Shown in pieces: positions 35,521-43,896 of a DNA stretch of 64,000 nucleotides. The notes below the pieces were generated by a model. The model was not told the origin of the DNA, did no database searches, and was given only the letters and a program-made list of their open reading frames with translations. The stretch covers positions 82,781 through 146,780 of the forward strand of contig NZ_JACHIB010000011.1 in assembly GCF_014203015.1 (NCBI RefSeq), written 5' to 3'. The translations under genes were made by a program, and so were the position numbers. The number at the start of each line of letters is the position of its first letter. Within the stretch, counting starts at the first letter, position 1. Source of the DNA: Castellaniella defragrans (lineage in GTDB: Bacteria; Pseudomonadota; Gammaproteobacteria; Burkholderiales; Burkholderiaceae_B).

Positions 35521-37023
35521 ATGCGGGCCGCCTTGCACCTGTCGATTCGTCGCACGGTCCTGCCCTGGCTGGCCGGACTGGCGGCGCTGGCCCTGGCGCC
35601 CGCGGCGCCGGCGGCGCCGACGCGGCAGCCCGCGCCGGCGCATGCGCCCGCCGCGCCGGTCCCGGCCGGCCCGGCTTCCTCCGGCCTCGCTTCGCCGGCC
35701 TCCGCCTCGTCAACTCCGGCCTCCGCGGCTTCCGGCCTGGGGCTGGACAGCGCCTGGCAGCTCGCCAAGGCCCATGATCCCAGCTACCAGGCGGCGCTCA
35801 GCGAGCGCGACGCCGGCCAGGCCAACCGCGCCCTGGGCCGCGCGCCCCTGCTGCCGCAGATCAGCGCCAGCATCGGGCGCAACAAGACCACCGGCACGCT
35901 GGAATCGCCGAGCAGCAGCGGCGGGGTGGTCAGCACCGATCTGGATTACATCGCGCGCACCAACCAGATCCAGCTCAGCCAGTCCCTGTTCGACTGGTCC
36001 AAGATCGCCGGCATGCGCCAGGGCAACGCCCGCGCCGACTACAGCCTGGCGCTCTTCGACACCAAGGCGCGCGATACCGCCACCCGCCTGGTCAGCCGCT
36101 ACCTGCAGACCCTGCTGTCGCGCCAGAACGTGACGCTGGCCGAAAACCGGCTGGCGGCCGACGAGCAGAACATCGACATCGCGCGGCGCCGCTACCAGGG
36201 GGGCGAGGGCACCGTCACCGACGTCGAGGAAGCCACCTCGCGGCGCGACCTCTCGCGCGCCGACCTGATCCAGGCGCGCGACGCCCTGGTCGTCGCGCGG
36301 CGCGAGCTGCAGGAAATGACCGGCGCCCCCGTCCTCGCCATCCACGATCTCGCGCCCGATTTCCGGCCCCGTCCGCTGGACCCGCCCGCGCTGGAGTCCT
36401 GGCTGGCCCGCGCGCAGGCCGCCAATGCCGACGTGCAGGCCGGCCAGCAGTCCCTGCGGGTGGCCGACCGCGAAGTCGACAAGGCCTTCGGCGGCCACCT
36501 GCCCACGGTCGGCGGCGTGGCCTACCGCAGCGTCAACCAGTCCGACTCCATCTCCACCCTGAACCAGGAAAGCTACCTGACCGCGGCGGGCGTGCAGATC
36601 AGCGTGCCGATCTTCTCCGGCGGCCAGACCCAGGCGCAGGTCCGGCAGGCGCGCCACAACCGCGACCAGACCGGCCACCAGCTGGAGGCCACCCGCGAAA
36701 AAGTCGCCGTGGACACCACGCGCCAGTACCAGGGCGTCGTCAGCGGGGCCGAACGCATCGCCGCCCTGGAAACCGCCGTGAACACCAGCGCCCAGGCGCT
36801 GGAAGCCATGCGGAAAAGCTACATCGGCGGCACGCGCAGCATCACCGACATCCTCGACGCCCAGGATCAGCTCTACAAGGCCCAGCGCGACCTGATCCAG
36901 GCGCGCCTGCAGTACGTCAACGCCCGCATCGGCCTGGATGCCGTGGCCGGCGCGCTGGACGACGCGGCCATCGCCGCGGCCGCCCGCACCTGGTTCGGCT
37001 CGGCGGCCGTGCCGCTGGATTGA
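35521..37023 (+). CDS. TolC-family outer-membrane channel of the type I system
   Basis: This protein would form the trimeric outer-membrane exit duct of the type I system. The 500-residue precursor has a signal peptide (about residues 1-30), an unusual Ala/Pro-rich stretch to about residue 72, and then two TolC repeats. The repeats start at WQLAKAHDPSYQAALSERDAG and again near VQAGQQSLRVADREVDKAFGG, each with coiled-coil helices and a beta-hairpin (QLSQSLFDW; ISVPIFSGGQTQAQV). It follows the adaptor gene by 3 bp. The low-complexity N-terminal spacer is not usual for TolC proteins and may be a linker after signal cleavage. Confidence 0.92.
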   Translation: MRAALHLSIRRTVLPWLAGLAALALAPAAPAAPTRQPAPAHAPAAPVPAGPASSGLASPASASSTPASAASGLGLDSAWQLAKAHDPSYQAALSERDAGQANRALGRAPLLPQISASIGRNKTTGTLESPSSSGGVVSTDLDYIARTNQIQLSQSLFDWSKIAGMRQGNARADYSLALFDTKARDTATRLVSRYLQTLLSRQNVTLAENRLAADEQNIDIARRRYQGGEGTVTDVEEATSRRDLSRADLIQARDALVVARRELQEMTGAPVLAIHDLAPDFRPRPLDPPALESWLARAQAANADVQAGQQSLRVADREVDKAFGGHLPTVGGVAYRSVNQSDSISTLNQESYLTAAGVQISVPIFSGGQTQAQVRQARHNRDQTGHQLEATREKVAVDTTRQYQGVVSGAERIAALETAVNTSAQALEAMRKSYIGGTRSITDILDAQDQLYKAQRDLIQARLQYVNARIGLDAVAGALDDAAIAAAARTWFGSAAVPLD

Positions 37024-38636
37024 GCGCCGTGGCGGGCTGGGGCTGGATTCGGCTGGGGCGCGGCGCCGGAGCGCTGGCGCTGTCCGCCAGCCTGGCCGCC
37101 TGCGCCGGCCCGGGCGCCTGGCTGGAAGGCACCTGGCTGGGCGGCGGCAAGGGCGGCGGCGCCCCGTCGTCCGAGCCCACGCCGGCGGCGCCTGCGCCCG
37201 CCGCCGGCCCCCGCACCGGCGCCACCCTGGCCGACGCCCTGGACCGGATGGACGCCGCCCGCGCGCGCGGCCTGACCCTGGCCCAGGCCTGGCCCCTGGC
37301 GCTGGCGCGCGACCCCACCTACCAGGCCGCCCTCAGCGCCCGGCTGGGCTTCGACACCTTCCGCGCCCAGGGCCTGGCGCTGCTGCTGCCGCAGGTGCAG
37401 GCCGGGTATTCGCGCAGCCGGATCAACGGCCTGCGGCGCCAGCCCTGGCTGTTCGGCCGCACCATCGAATCCGTCCTGGAATACGATTCCACCAGCGCCT
37501 ACGTCCAGCTGCAGCAGCCGCTGCTGGACGCCGGCCGTTATGCCAGCTACCGCTGGGCGCATGCCCGCGCCGACCAGGGCGATGCCGACTGGGCCGCCGC
37601 CCGCAGCGACCTCGCCCAGCGCCTGTCGAAGGCCTGGTTCCAGCTCCTGGCCGCCCGGTCCACCGTGGCCCTGCGCGAGGGGCTGGCCGACTCCCTGGAA
37701 GCGCAGGCCGCCGGCCAGCAGGCCCTGTACACCCACAGCGAAGGCAGCATCATCGACGCCCAGCAGATCCAGGCCCGCCTGGCTAGTGCGCGGGCCGACG
37801 TCATCAGCGCGCGCGCCGACCTGGACGTGGCGCAGCGCGCCCTGCAGGCCATCATCGGCGTCACCGACCGCCCTCCGGCCTCGCCTTTCGCATGGGATCA
37901 GGCCTCAGCCGAAGCATCGGATCGCGTTCCGGGCCAGACATCGGATCGGACACCGGCCGAGGCGCCGGACCAGGCTGCGGCCGAACTGACGGCCTTCGCC
38001 CCGCCGCCCCTGGAGCCCGCCCGCCTCGTGGACTGGCTGGACCTGGCCCGCGCCCACAATACCCAGATCGACGCCGACCAGGCCAAGGTGCGCGTCGCCG
38101 AGGCCGACGTCTGGCGCGCCGCCAGCCGCCATGCGCCCACCCTCAACCTGGTGGCCGCCTGGTCCAACGCCGACAGCGAAAACCTCTCCACCCTGAGCCA
38201 GCGCACCAACACCTACGTCCTGGGCCTGCAGCTGAACGTGCCCATCTTCTCCGGCGGCTACGATTCCGCCCTGCACGCCCAGACCCGCGATCAGGCCCGC
38301 CAGGCCGCCCACACCCTGGACGCCACGGTCGAAAGCACCCTGGTCGAAGTCACCCGCCAGTACAGCAACGTCACCGGCGGCGAGGAACGCATCCGCGCCC
38401 TGGAATCCGCCGTGCGGTCGGGGCGCGCCAGCCTCGCGGCCACGCGCAAGGTCTATCAGCATGGCCACGGCAGCATCCTGGACATGCTGAGAAAGCAGGA
38501 CAACCTCTTCCAGACCCGCGCGCAGCTGATCCAGGCCCAGCTGGACTACCTGCAGGCCCGCATCGCCCTGGAAGTCGCGGCAGGACGGGACCTGGCCGAG
38601 GTGTTCGAGCGGATCACGGGTGTTTTCCCGCAGTGA
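37020..38636 (+). CDS. Second TolC-family protein, lipoprotein type
   Basis: This is another outer-membrane efflux-family protein at the end of the same operon. The 538-residue product has a lipobox (SLAAC, Cys about residue 28), so it is likely acylated, unlike the preceding TolC homologue. TolC repeats are visible at WPLALARDPTYQAALSARLG and later LARAHNTQIDADQAKVRVAE, with the barrel hairpins LQQPLLDAGRYAS and LNVPIFSGGYDSALHA. An Asp/Ala/Pro-rich insert lies near residues 290-325 between the halves. The TTG at 37020 overlaps the previous stop (TTGA); a GTG at 37029 is an alternative start. It may be a channel for a second client or a partner for the MacAB-like pump, which has no TolC gene of its own. 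Confidence 0.85.
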   Translation: MSAVAGWGWIRLGRGAGALALSASLAACAGPGAWLEGTWLGGGKGGGAPSSEPTPAAPAPAAGPRTGATLADALDRMDAARARGLTLAQAWPLALARDPTYQAALSARLGFDTFRAQGLALLLPQVQAGYSRSRINGLRRQPWLFGRTIESVLEYDSTSAYVQLQQPLLDAGRYASYRWAHARADQGDADWAAARSDLAQRLSKAWFQLLAARSTVALREGLADSLEAQAAGQQALYTHSEGSIIDAQQIQARLASARADVISARADLDVAQRALQAIIGVTDRPPASPFAWDQASAEASDRVPGQTSDRTPAEAPDQAAAELTAFAPPPLEPARLVDWLDLARAHNTQIDADQAKVRVAEADVWRAASRHAPTLNLVAAWSNADSENLSTLSQRTNTYVLGLQLNVPIFSGGYDSALHAQTRDQARQAAHTLDATVESTLVEVTRQYSNVTGGEERIRALESAVRSGRASLAATRKVYQHGHGSILDMLRKQDNLFQTRAQLIQAQLDYLQARIALEVAAGRDLAEVFERITGVFPQ

Positions 38637-38726
38637 CAAAACAGCTCAAAAGGGCCTGAACGGCCGGGCGGCCGATGCCGGCCTCTGCCACCATGGCTTT
38701 CGATGCCGATGCGATCGGAGAGCGCC

Positions 38727-39671
38727 ATGGGCAGGCACGATGCCTCCTGCAAGCTGCTGTTTTCCTCACCGGAGATGGTGCGCGACCTGATCGTGGGCTT
38801 CGTGCCGGGCAAATGGCTGCGCGGGCTGGACTACACGACGCTGGAAAGGGTGTCGGGCAGCTACGTCACCGATGACCTGCGCGAGCGCGCCGACGACATC
38901 GTCTGGCGGGTACGGGCCGACGGCCAGTGGATGTACCTGTACCTGCTGATCGAATTCCAGAGTACGGTGGACCCGTGGATGCCGGTGCGGATGCTGACTT
39001 ACGTGGGGCTGCTGTATCAGGACCTGATCCGCCGGGGCGACGTGCTGCCCGGCCATCGCCTGCCGCCGGTGCTGCCCATCGTGTTCTACAACGGCGATGG
39101 CCGCTGGCGGGCGGCGACCGACATTGCCGCTTTGATTCCGCGGCTGCCGGGGCGCCTGGCGCGCTTTCTGCCCCGGCTGGAATATGTGCTGGTGGACGAG
39201 AACCGCTATTCTGCGGCGCATTTGGCGCGGCTGCGCAACCTGGTGGCTGCGGTCATGCGCATGGAGCGTCCCGAAAGCGAGCGCGACGTGCTCGATCTGG
39301 TGGACTTGGTGGGAGAAATGCTGGAAGATAAACCGGAGTTGCGGCGCACTTTTGCCACCTGGATGCATGGCGTGCTGGAAAGGCGCAGCGGCTATGCGAT
39401 GGCCTTGCCCAGGGTCCGGGACTTGAAGGAGCTGAAGATGAAGCTGGCGGAACGGTTCGTCCAGTGGGCCGAACAGCATAAACAGGAAGGCCGTCAGGAA
39501 GGCCGTCAAGAAGGCGAGGCCCTGCTGCTGCAGCGCATGCTGACGCGGCGGTTCGGGCCGTTGCCGGCTGCCGTCACGGCCCGGATCGCCGCGGCCGGCG
39601 CGGCCGACCTCGAAGCCTGGTCCGACCGCCTGCTGGATGCCGCGAGCCTGGACGCCGTGTTCGGGCTCTAG
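38727..39671 (+). CDS. Rpn family (PD-(D/E)XK) putative nuclease with DUF4351 C-terminus
   Basis: This is a putative recombination-promoting nuclease of the transposase_31 (Rpn) group. The 314-residue protein begins MGRHDASCKLLFSSPEMVRDL. Its nuclease core carries the Asp of ERADDIVWRV (about residue 60) and IEFQST (about residue 80), the E-x-Q variant of the PD-(D/E)XK motif. A KQEGRQEGRQEGEALL linker with repeated GRQE leads to a C-terminal DUF4351 segment (RMLTRRFGPLP...WSDRLLDAASLDAVFG). GGAG lies 7 nt before the ATG at 38727. A split paralogue lies at 59756-62489 and a remnant at 56386. Its 3' end overlaps the convergent acyltransferase by 4 bp. Confidence 0.85.
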   Translation: MGRHDASCKLLFSSPEMVRDLIVGFVPGKWLRGLDYTTLERVSGSYVTDDLRERADDIVWRVRADGQWMYLYLLIEFQSTVDPWMPVRMLTYVGLLYQDLIRRGDVLPGHRLPPVLPIVFYNGDGRWRAATDIAALIPRLPGRLARFLPRLEYVLVDENRYSAAHLARLRNLVAAVMRMERPESERDVLDLVDLVGEMLEDKPELRRTFATWMHGVLERRSGYAMALPRVRDLKELKMKLAERFVQWAEQHKQEGRQEGRQEGEALLLQRMLTRRFGPLPAAVTARIAAAGAADLEAWSDRLLDAASLDAVFGL

Positions 39672-40717
39672 GATTTCGTCCGCTCGCGGCGACCGCGGCC
39701 GATCCGCTTGAGCGACCGGTGCAGACGGAATTCGCACCAGCCGAACAACGCGGACCCGATCACCGCCGCCAGCATCGCCAGCGAGAACAGCGCATAAAGC
39801 GACAGCCCCGGCGCATGGCGGTCGAGCAGGTGGATGCACAGGACCATGATGAACGCATGCGACAGATAGATGCCGTAAGACGCATCCCCCATGTGTTCCA
39901 GCCAGCGCCAGCGCAGATGCCGTATGCCCAGGAGGACCACGGCGGCCAAGCCGGGCGCCATCGTCATGAAGGCCCCGGCGTGGGACATACCGTACAGGAT
40001 TTCGCCCAGCGTGCAGAGGATCACCGCCGTCAGCGCCAGCGGCAGCGAGGGGAGCCGAGATACGTGCCGGTATACCAGCCCGAGCAGCATGCCGGTCACG
40101 AAAAAGACATTGTGGGGCGCTAGCCACAGCCAGAGGCCGGGTTGCGCGATGTCGATGTCGTTGTAACGCGAAACCGCCGCGATGGCCAACAACCAGACGA
40201 CGCAGAAACGCTGCATGGCCGCCGCGCTGAATCGCAGGACGACCATGGCCGCCACCAGCACGTAGAAGCCCATCTCGTAGACCAGCGTCCAGTAGGGGAT
40301 ATGGTAGCCGATGTTCAGAGGCACGGCGGGGATCAGCGGCAGGCTCGACAGCGTCAGCGACCAATTTGGCTGCGTGCCTGCCAGCAGCAGGCCCGACAGG
40401 ACGATCGCCAGCCAGTACCCCGGGTAGATGCGTATGATGCGGTTCCACAGGAAGCGTCGGCCCTGATAGAGGCATCCGGCCATGACGAAGCCGGAAATGA
40501 CGAAGAACAAATCGACGCCCAGCCCCCCGAAGCCGATTCGCAAATACCGCATGTAGTCGATGCCGCGTGCCTCGCAGGCATAGTAGATGGCATGCTGCAG
40601 CACGACGCCGAGCGCGGCGATGGCGCGCAGGCCCTGAAGGCCACCAAGGCGTTCCTGGCGCAGATCGATGGCCACTGGCGAGAGTGGGGCGGCTCCGGTA
40701 GTAAGGTCTCGGGGCAT
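39668..40717 (-). CDS. Acyltransferase family 3 membrane protein (OafA-like)
   Basis: This multi-pass inner-membrane acyltransferase probably acetylates a surface sugar. The 349-residue protein starts near MPRDLTTG and has LQGLRAIAALGVVLQHAIYYA (the family's N-terminal R-x10-H motif), GVDLFFVISGFVMAG, and RRFLWNRIIRIYPGYWLAI, followed by about eight more helices. Upstream open frame to 40870 is probably untranslated. It is convergent with the Rpn gene and divergent from a second acyltransferase, 151 bp apart. Confidence 0.85.
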   Translation of the reverse strand: MPRDLTTGAAPLSPVAIDLRQERLGGLQGLRAIAALGVVLQHAIYYACEARGIDYMRYLRIGFGGLGVDLFFVISGFVMAGCLYQGRRFLWNRIIRIYPGYWLAIVLSGLLLAGTQPNWSLTLSSLPLIPAVPLNIGYHIPYWTLVYEMGFYVLVAAMVVLRFSAAAMQRFCVVWLLAIAAVSRYNDIDIAQPGLWLWLAPHNVFFVTGMLLGLVYRHVSRLPSLPLALTAVILCTLGEILYGMSHAGAFMTMAPGLAAVVLLGIRHLRWRWLEHMGDASYGIYLSHAFIMVLCIHLLDRHAPGLSLYALFSLAMLAAVIGSALFGWCEFRLHRSLKRIGRGRRERTKS

Positions 40718-40868
40718 TCGGCGCGAAGGGCGGGAAAGAGCAATGGACCGGGGCAGTGTAAGCGCCGGCCCTGCTCCTGACAACTCTCGTTCCCCGCCGG
40801 TCCATATGCCGCCGCTCGATCGAGCCATCGCATAAAATGCCCCCAGTCCCGCACTGGATCGTCCCGTC

Positions 40869-41957
40869 ATGCGCAGTTCTTCCTCCTTTTACCTCAGCCG
40901 CCTCGATCACCTGCGCTTCGTCGCGGCCGCGCTGGTGGTGCTGTTCCATTACCTGCACGCGTTCGTCGGCCAGGTCCAGCCGATCAACCCGTTGGCGATC
41001 GTCGTCAGCGAGGGTCACATGGGCATCGGCCTGTTCATGGTGTTGAGCGGTTTCATCTTTGCCGTGTTGTGCGCCGGAAAATCCGTCGATTACAAGCTGT
41101 TCCTGTTCAACCGCTTCGTGCGCATCTACCCGCTTTATATCTTTGCTGTGGTGCTGGCCGTCACGCTGATGGTCTATCAGAAGCAGATCAACTACAACGT
41201 GTTCGACATTTTCCAGTGGCTGCTGCTGTTTCGCCCCAGTTCGATTTCGGATCTGCCGCAGTTTTCCCATTTGTGGACCATTCCTGTCGAATTCAGTTTC
41301 TATCTGCTGTTTCCCTTTTTCCACCAGTTTTATAAAAAATACGGCGCGCGCTATTTCATCGGAATGATCGGCCTGCTGCTGCTGCTGCGCGCCGGGATCT
41401 ACCTGGAATACGGTACCGTGCGCTACGTGGCCTATGAAACCCTGTTCGGCCGCCTCGACCAGTTTCTCATCGGTTATCTGGCCGCGTGCTGCTATCTCGC
41501 TCCCGCCGCCCGGCGCCGGTTCTCGCGTCCGTGGATGCTTGCGCTGGCTTGCGGGCTGGTGTTCTATGTCATCCACTGGTTGAACCGCCACGGCGGCGGC
41601 GCCAATGTCGAAGCCGGCTGGTGGATTGTCTGGCCCACCGTCGAGGCGCTGGCGTGGGCGGCGCTGGTGCTGGCCTATCTGTGCCAGCGTTGGTCCCTGC
41701 CCGTCTGGGCGGACCGTCTGCTGGCGCAGGGCGGCGTGCTCAGTTTCTCGCTCTATGTCTGCCACCCCTGGGTGATTTCCGTGCTGGCGCCGCGTGTCGG
41801 CGTGCTGCCGCTGGGTCTGGGCGAGCTGGGTGACAACATCCTCACCGGCGTGCTGGTGGCCCTGCCCGCCTCGCTGTTCCTGGCCTGGACGCTCAATCGC
41901 CTGATCGAAAAGCCTTTCCTGGAATTCCGCCGTTCCTATCTGCTCCCCCAGGTCTGA
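40869..41957 (+). CDS. Acyltransferase family 3 membrane protein
   Basis: This is a second acyltransferase of the same family, probably modifying O-antigen or another glycan. The 362-residue protein has RLDHLRFVAAALVVLFHYLHA at residues 11-31, MGIGLFMVLSGFIFA at about 50-64, NRFVRIYPLYIFAV, and HLWTIPVEFSFYLLFPFF. About ten hydrophobic helices are predicted. Codon use contains more A/T than in the flanking genes, suggesting separate acquisition. Two different acyltransferases imply at least two decorations or that one is specific for another polymer. Confidence 0.88.
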   Translation: MRSSSSFYLSRLDHLRFVAAALVVLFHYLHAFVGQVQPINPLAIVVSEGHMGIGLFMVLSGFIFAVLCAGKSVDYKLFLFNRFVRIYPLYIFAVVLAVTLMVYQKQINYNVFDIFQWLLLFRPSSISDLPQFSHLWTIPVEFSFYLLFPFFHQFYKKYGARYFIGMIGLLLLLRAGIYLEYGTVRYVAYETLFGRLDQFLIGYLAACCYLAPAARRRFSRPWMLALACGLVFYVIHWLNRHGGGANVEAGWWIVWPTVEALAWAALVLAYLCQRWSLPVWADRLLAQGGVLSFSLYVCHPWVISVLAPRVGVLPLGLGELGDNILTGVLVALPASLFLAWTLNRLIEKPFLEFRRSYLLPQV

Positions 41958-42111
41958 TCCTCGGGGTCCGGTCACGAATCCTGTCGCTCCCGGCGCCATC
42001 ACCCCGGCTCGTTCCCGCCGACCCGGTCCCCGGGTCCGGCTCCGCCGGCCGCCCTTCAGGATGCGATTAAAATCGTGTCCTTGCCAGCATTTCCCCGTCA
42101 ATAGAAAATAC

Positions 42112-43896
42112 ATGAACTCAAGCTCCCTGCAACATTTCTTCATGCGCGCCCGCAAGGCCCTCGGCTATGTGGCGCGGGGCGACTTCAAGAATCTGATGGG
42201 GCGCGTCCGGTCCATGCGCCAGGAGCGCCTTCGCGCGGACCGGCCCAACGAGATCCTGCCCGGCACCATCCTCAAGTGGCGCATCGTCACCACGCGGCAT
42301 ACCCTGTTCATCGCCCATCTGATTGCCCGCCGCCTGCGCGAACACGGCTTCGGCGTCACCATCGCCACCGAGGTGCCGGAGGCGGTGGAAGACCATTTCT
42401 ACGTGGTGTTGTGTCCGCAGATTTTCCAGCGCCTGCCGCCGCCCGAGCGCACCTTCCTGTTCCAGATGGAGCAGTCCGTCAGTTCGCGCTGGTTCACCAA
42501 GGCCTACCTGAACACCCTGCTCAATGCGCGCGGCGTGCTGGACTACGCGCTCGTCAACCTCGATTTCCTGCAGCGCAAGGAAATCCGTTTTCCGCATACC
42601 AATTATCTGCCCATCGGTTCGGACCCGGACTATGCCGCCGGGCTGGCCGCCGAAGACAAGCGGTACGACGTGCTGTTCTATGGCGACGCGGCCAGCTCGC
42701 CGCGCCGCCAGGCCCTGCTGCAGGCGCTGGAGCGGCATTTCGACGTGCATCGCTGCAGCGAGGTCTTCGGCGACGAGATGAAGCGCGAGATCCGCCGCGC
42801 CCGCCTCGTCGTCAACCTGCACTATTACGAAAACGCGCTGCTCGAAACCCCGCGCATCCAGGAATGCCTGGCGCTCGGCGTGCCCGTGGTCTCCGAATCC
42901 GCCCAGGACCAGGCCGACTATCCCGAACTGGAAGGCGTGGTGCGCTTCTTTCCCGAAGGCGACGTCCAGGCCATGGTGGATGCCGTGCGCGACGCCCTGG
43001 CCCATCCCGTACCCGCCGAAGCCGTCGCCCGCAGCACGCAGGAAAGCTGGCGGCGCTTCTGTTTCATGTTCGACCGTTTCCTGGTCGGCGCCAAGCTGCT
43101 GCCCTACCACCACCTGAGCCGCCAGCCGCTGTACCTCAACCCGGCGCCGCACGCCGCCGCCTCGCCGCCGTCCGGCCAGGCCCCGCGCCTGATCCTTTCC
43201 ATGCCCGAAACCATCACCCGGCGGCGCGACTACCTGAGCGCGCCCGTGGACCGGGGCGTCGTGTTCGACGGCGTGCGCTATTCGCCCGGCTGGATCGGCT
43301 GCGGCCTGTCCTATGCGGCCATGGCCAACCACGCCCTGCGCAATCGCCTGGACCGCATCACCATCCTGGAGGACGACGCCCAGGTGGGGCCGGATTTCGA
43401 GGAAAAAATGGCCATCGTCCAGCGCTACCTGGACGCCAACGAAGGCCGGTGGGACGTGTTCTGCGGACTGATCGCCGTCGTGCACGACGATACCCGGATC
43501 CTGCGGGTGGACGACTTCGAGGGCATGCGCTTCATCACCATCAACCGCATGGTCAGCACCGTGTGCAACGTCTACAGCCCGCGGGCCCTGCAGCTGCTGG
43601 CCGACTGGAACCCGGGCACGGCCGACGAGCAGACCAACACCATCGACCAGTACCTGGGCAGCCGCGCCAATCTGCGCGCCGTGCTGGCCCTGCCGTTCGT
43701 GGCCAGCCTGCGCGAAGAACTGGATTCCACTCTGTGGGGCATCGGCAACGGCCGTTATCTGACGATGATCGCCGAAAGCCAGCAGACCCTGCTGCAGAAG
43801 ACCGAGGCCTTCCTGCGTGGCCGCATCGATCCGGCCGCGCCCGATCCGGCCGCGCCCGATGCGGCCGCCGCTACCGGCTCAGTCCAGGAACGCTGA
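42112..43896 (+). CDS. Two-domain glycosyltransferase (GT1-like plus GT25-like)
   Basis: This is a predicted cytoplasmic glycosyltransferase for surface polysaccharide. The roughly 594-residue protein has an N-terminal half resembling CgeB/GT1-type proteins (YDVLFYGDAASSPRRQ near 185, LLETPRIQECLALGVPVVSES near 260). The C-terminal half resembles LPS family 25 transferases (SYAAMANHALRN, then ITILEDDAQVGPDFEEKM with the DD motif near 430). The fusion of two catalytic folds suggests it adds two residues in sequence. The ATG at 42112 is preferred; an in-frame ATG at 42061 would add 17 residues that do not resemble the family. The C-terminal tail is Pro/Ala/Asp-rich with a repeated DPAAPD. Its 3' end overlaps the convergent gene by 26 bp. 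Confidence 0.72.
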   Translation: MNSSSLQHFFMRARKALGYVARGDFKNLMGRVRSMRQERLRADRPNEILPGTILKWRIVTTRHTLFIAHLIARRLREHGFGVTIATEVPEAVEDHFYVVLCPQIFQRLPPPERTFLFQMEQSVSSRWFTKAYLNTLLNARGVLDYALVNLDFLQRKEIRFPHTNYLPIGSDPDYAAGLAAEDKRYDVLFYGDAASSPRRQALLQALERHFDVHRCSEVFGDEMKREIRRARLVVNLHYYENALLETPRIQECLALGVPVVSESAQDQADYPELEGVVRFFPEGDVQAMVDAVRDALAHPVPAEAVARSTQESWRRFCFMFDRFLVGAKLLPYHHLSRQPLYLNPAPHAAASPPSGQAPRLILSMPETITRRRDYLSAPVDRGVVFDGVRYSPGWIGCGLSYAAMANHALRNRLDRITILEDDAQVGPDFEEKMAIVQRYLDANEGRWDVFCGLIAVVHDDTRILRVDDFEGMRFITINRMVSTVCNVYSPRALQLLADWNPGTADEQTNTIDQYLGSRANLRAVLALPFVASLREELDSTLWGIGNGRYLTMIAESQQTLLQKTEAFLRGRIDPAAPDPAAPDAAAATGSVQER

